From Nitrospirota bacterium (GTDB lineage: Bacteria; Nitrospirota; 9FT-COMBO-42-15; HDB-SIOI813), in NCBI GenBank assembly GCA_016214375.1, contig JACROQ010000132.1:1-5968 (forward strand): DNA of 5,968 nt. The letters run 5' to 3'. The position numbers and the translations under genes were made by a program. Each line of letters opens with the position of its first letter. Position 1 is the first letter of the stretch. This document shows, in pieces, positions 5,967 to 5,968 of the stretch. Below the pieces are notes generated by a model. The model saw only the letters and a program-made list of their open reading frames with translations. It was not told where the DNA came from and did no database searches.

Positions 5967-5968
5967 GG

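Overview
The window reads as a chromosomal segment of a Gram-negative bacterium with moderate GC. The best guess is a Nitrospirota or former deltaproteobacterial (Desulfobacterota) lineage. This rests on a radical SAM–DUF2344 gene directly upstream of an RNase G gene, a pairing common in those groups, on frequent AGG/CGG arginine and ATA isoleucine codons, and on an AGAAACC-type heptanucleotide repeat. The assignment is an inference. No rRNA, tRNA, CRISPR array, insertion sequence or phage gene was found.

Layout. The left 3.36 kb is on the plus strand. It holds the 3' part of a radical SAM/DUF2344 fusion gene that enters from the left edge, overlapping by 22 nt an intact 497-residue RNase E/G-family ribonuclease. 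The right 2.6 kb is on the minus strand. Reading leftward it holds an uncharacterised multi-pass membrane protein that reaches the right edge, a COG1926-type phosphoribosyltransferase, and a two-component response regulator with an HD-GYP cyclic-di-GMP phosphodiesterase output domain. The two blocks converge, and the RNase G and HD-GYP stop codons overlap by 6 nt.

Two genes are broken as read. The radical SAM gene has an in-frame TAA at 393-395 in the middle of a conserved barrel. The response regulator has lost about 10 codons, not a multiple of three, around 4310-4320, which removes the phospho-acceptor aspartate and splits the receiver across two frames. They may be real decay or sequencing/assembly errors, and raw reads would decide.

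The other unusual structure is a ten-unit 7-bp tandem repeat at 1105-1174. It lies exactly in the linker between the radical SAM and DUF2344 domains and encodes nearly the same heptapeptide in every frame. A candidate promoter with an overlapping inverted repeat lies upstream of the response regulator. I do not see a wholly new multi-gene system. The genes belong to known families, and the interest lies in the broken frames, the coding repeat and the tight convergent junction.
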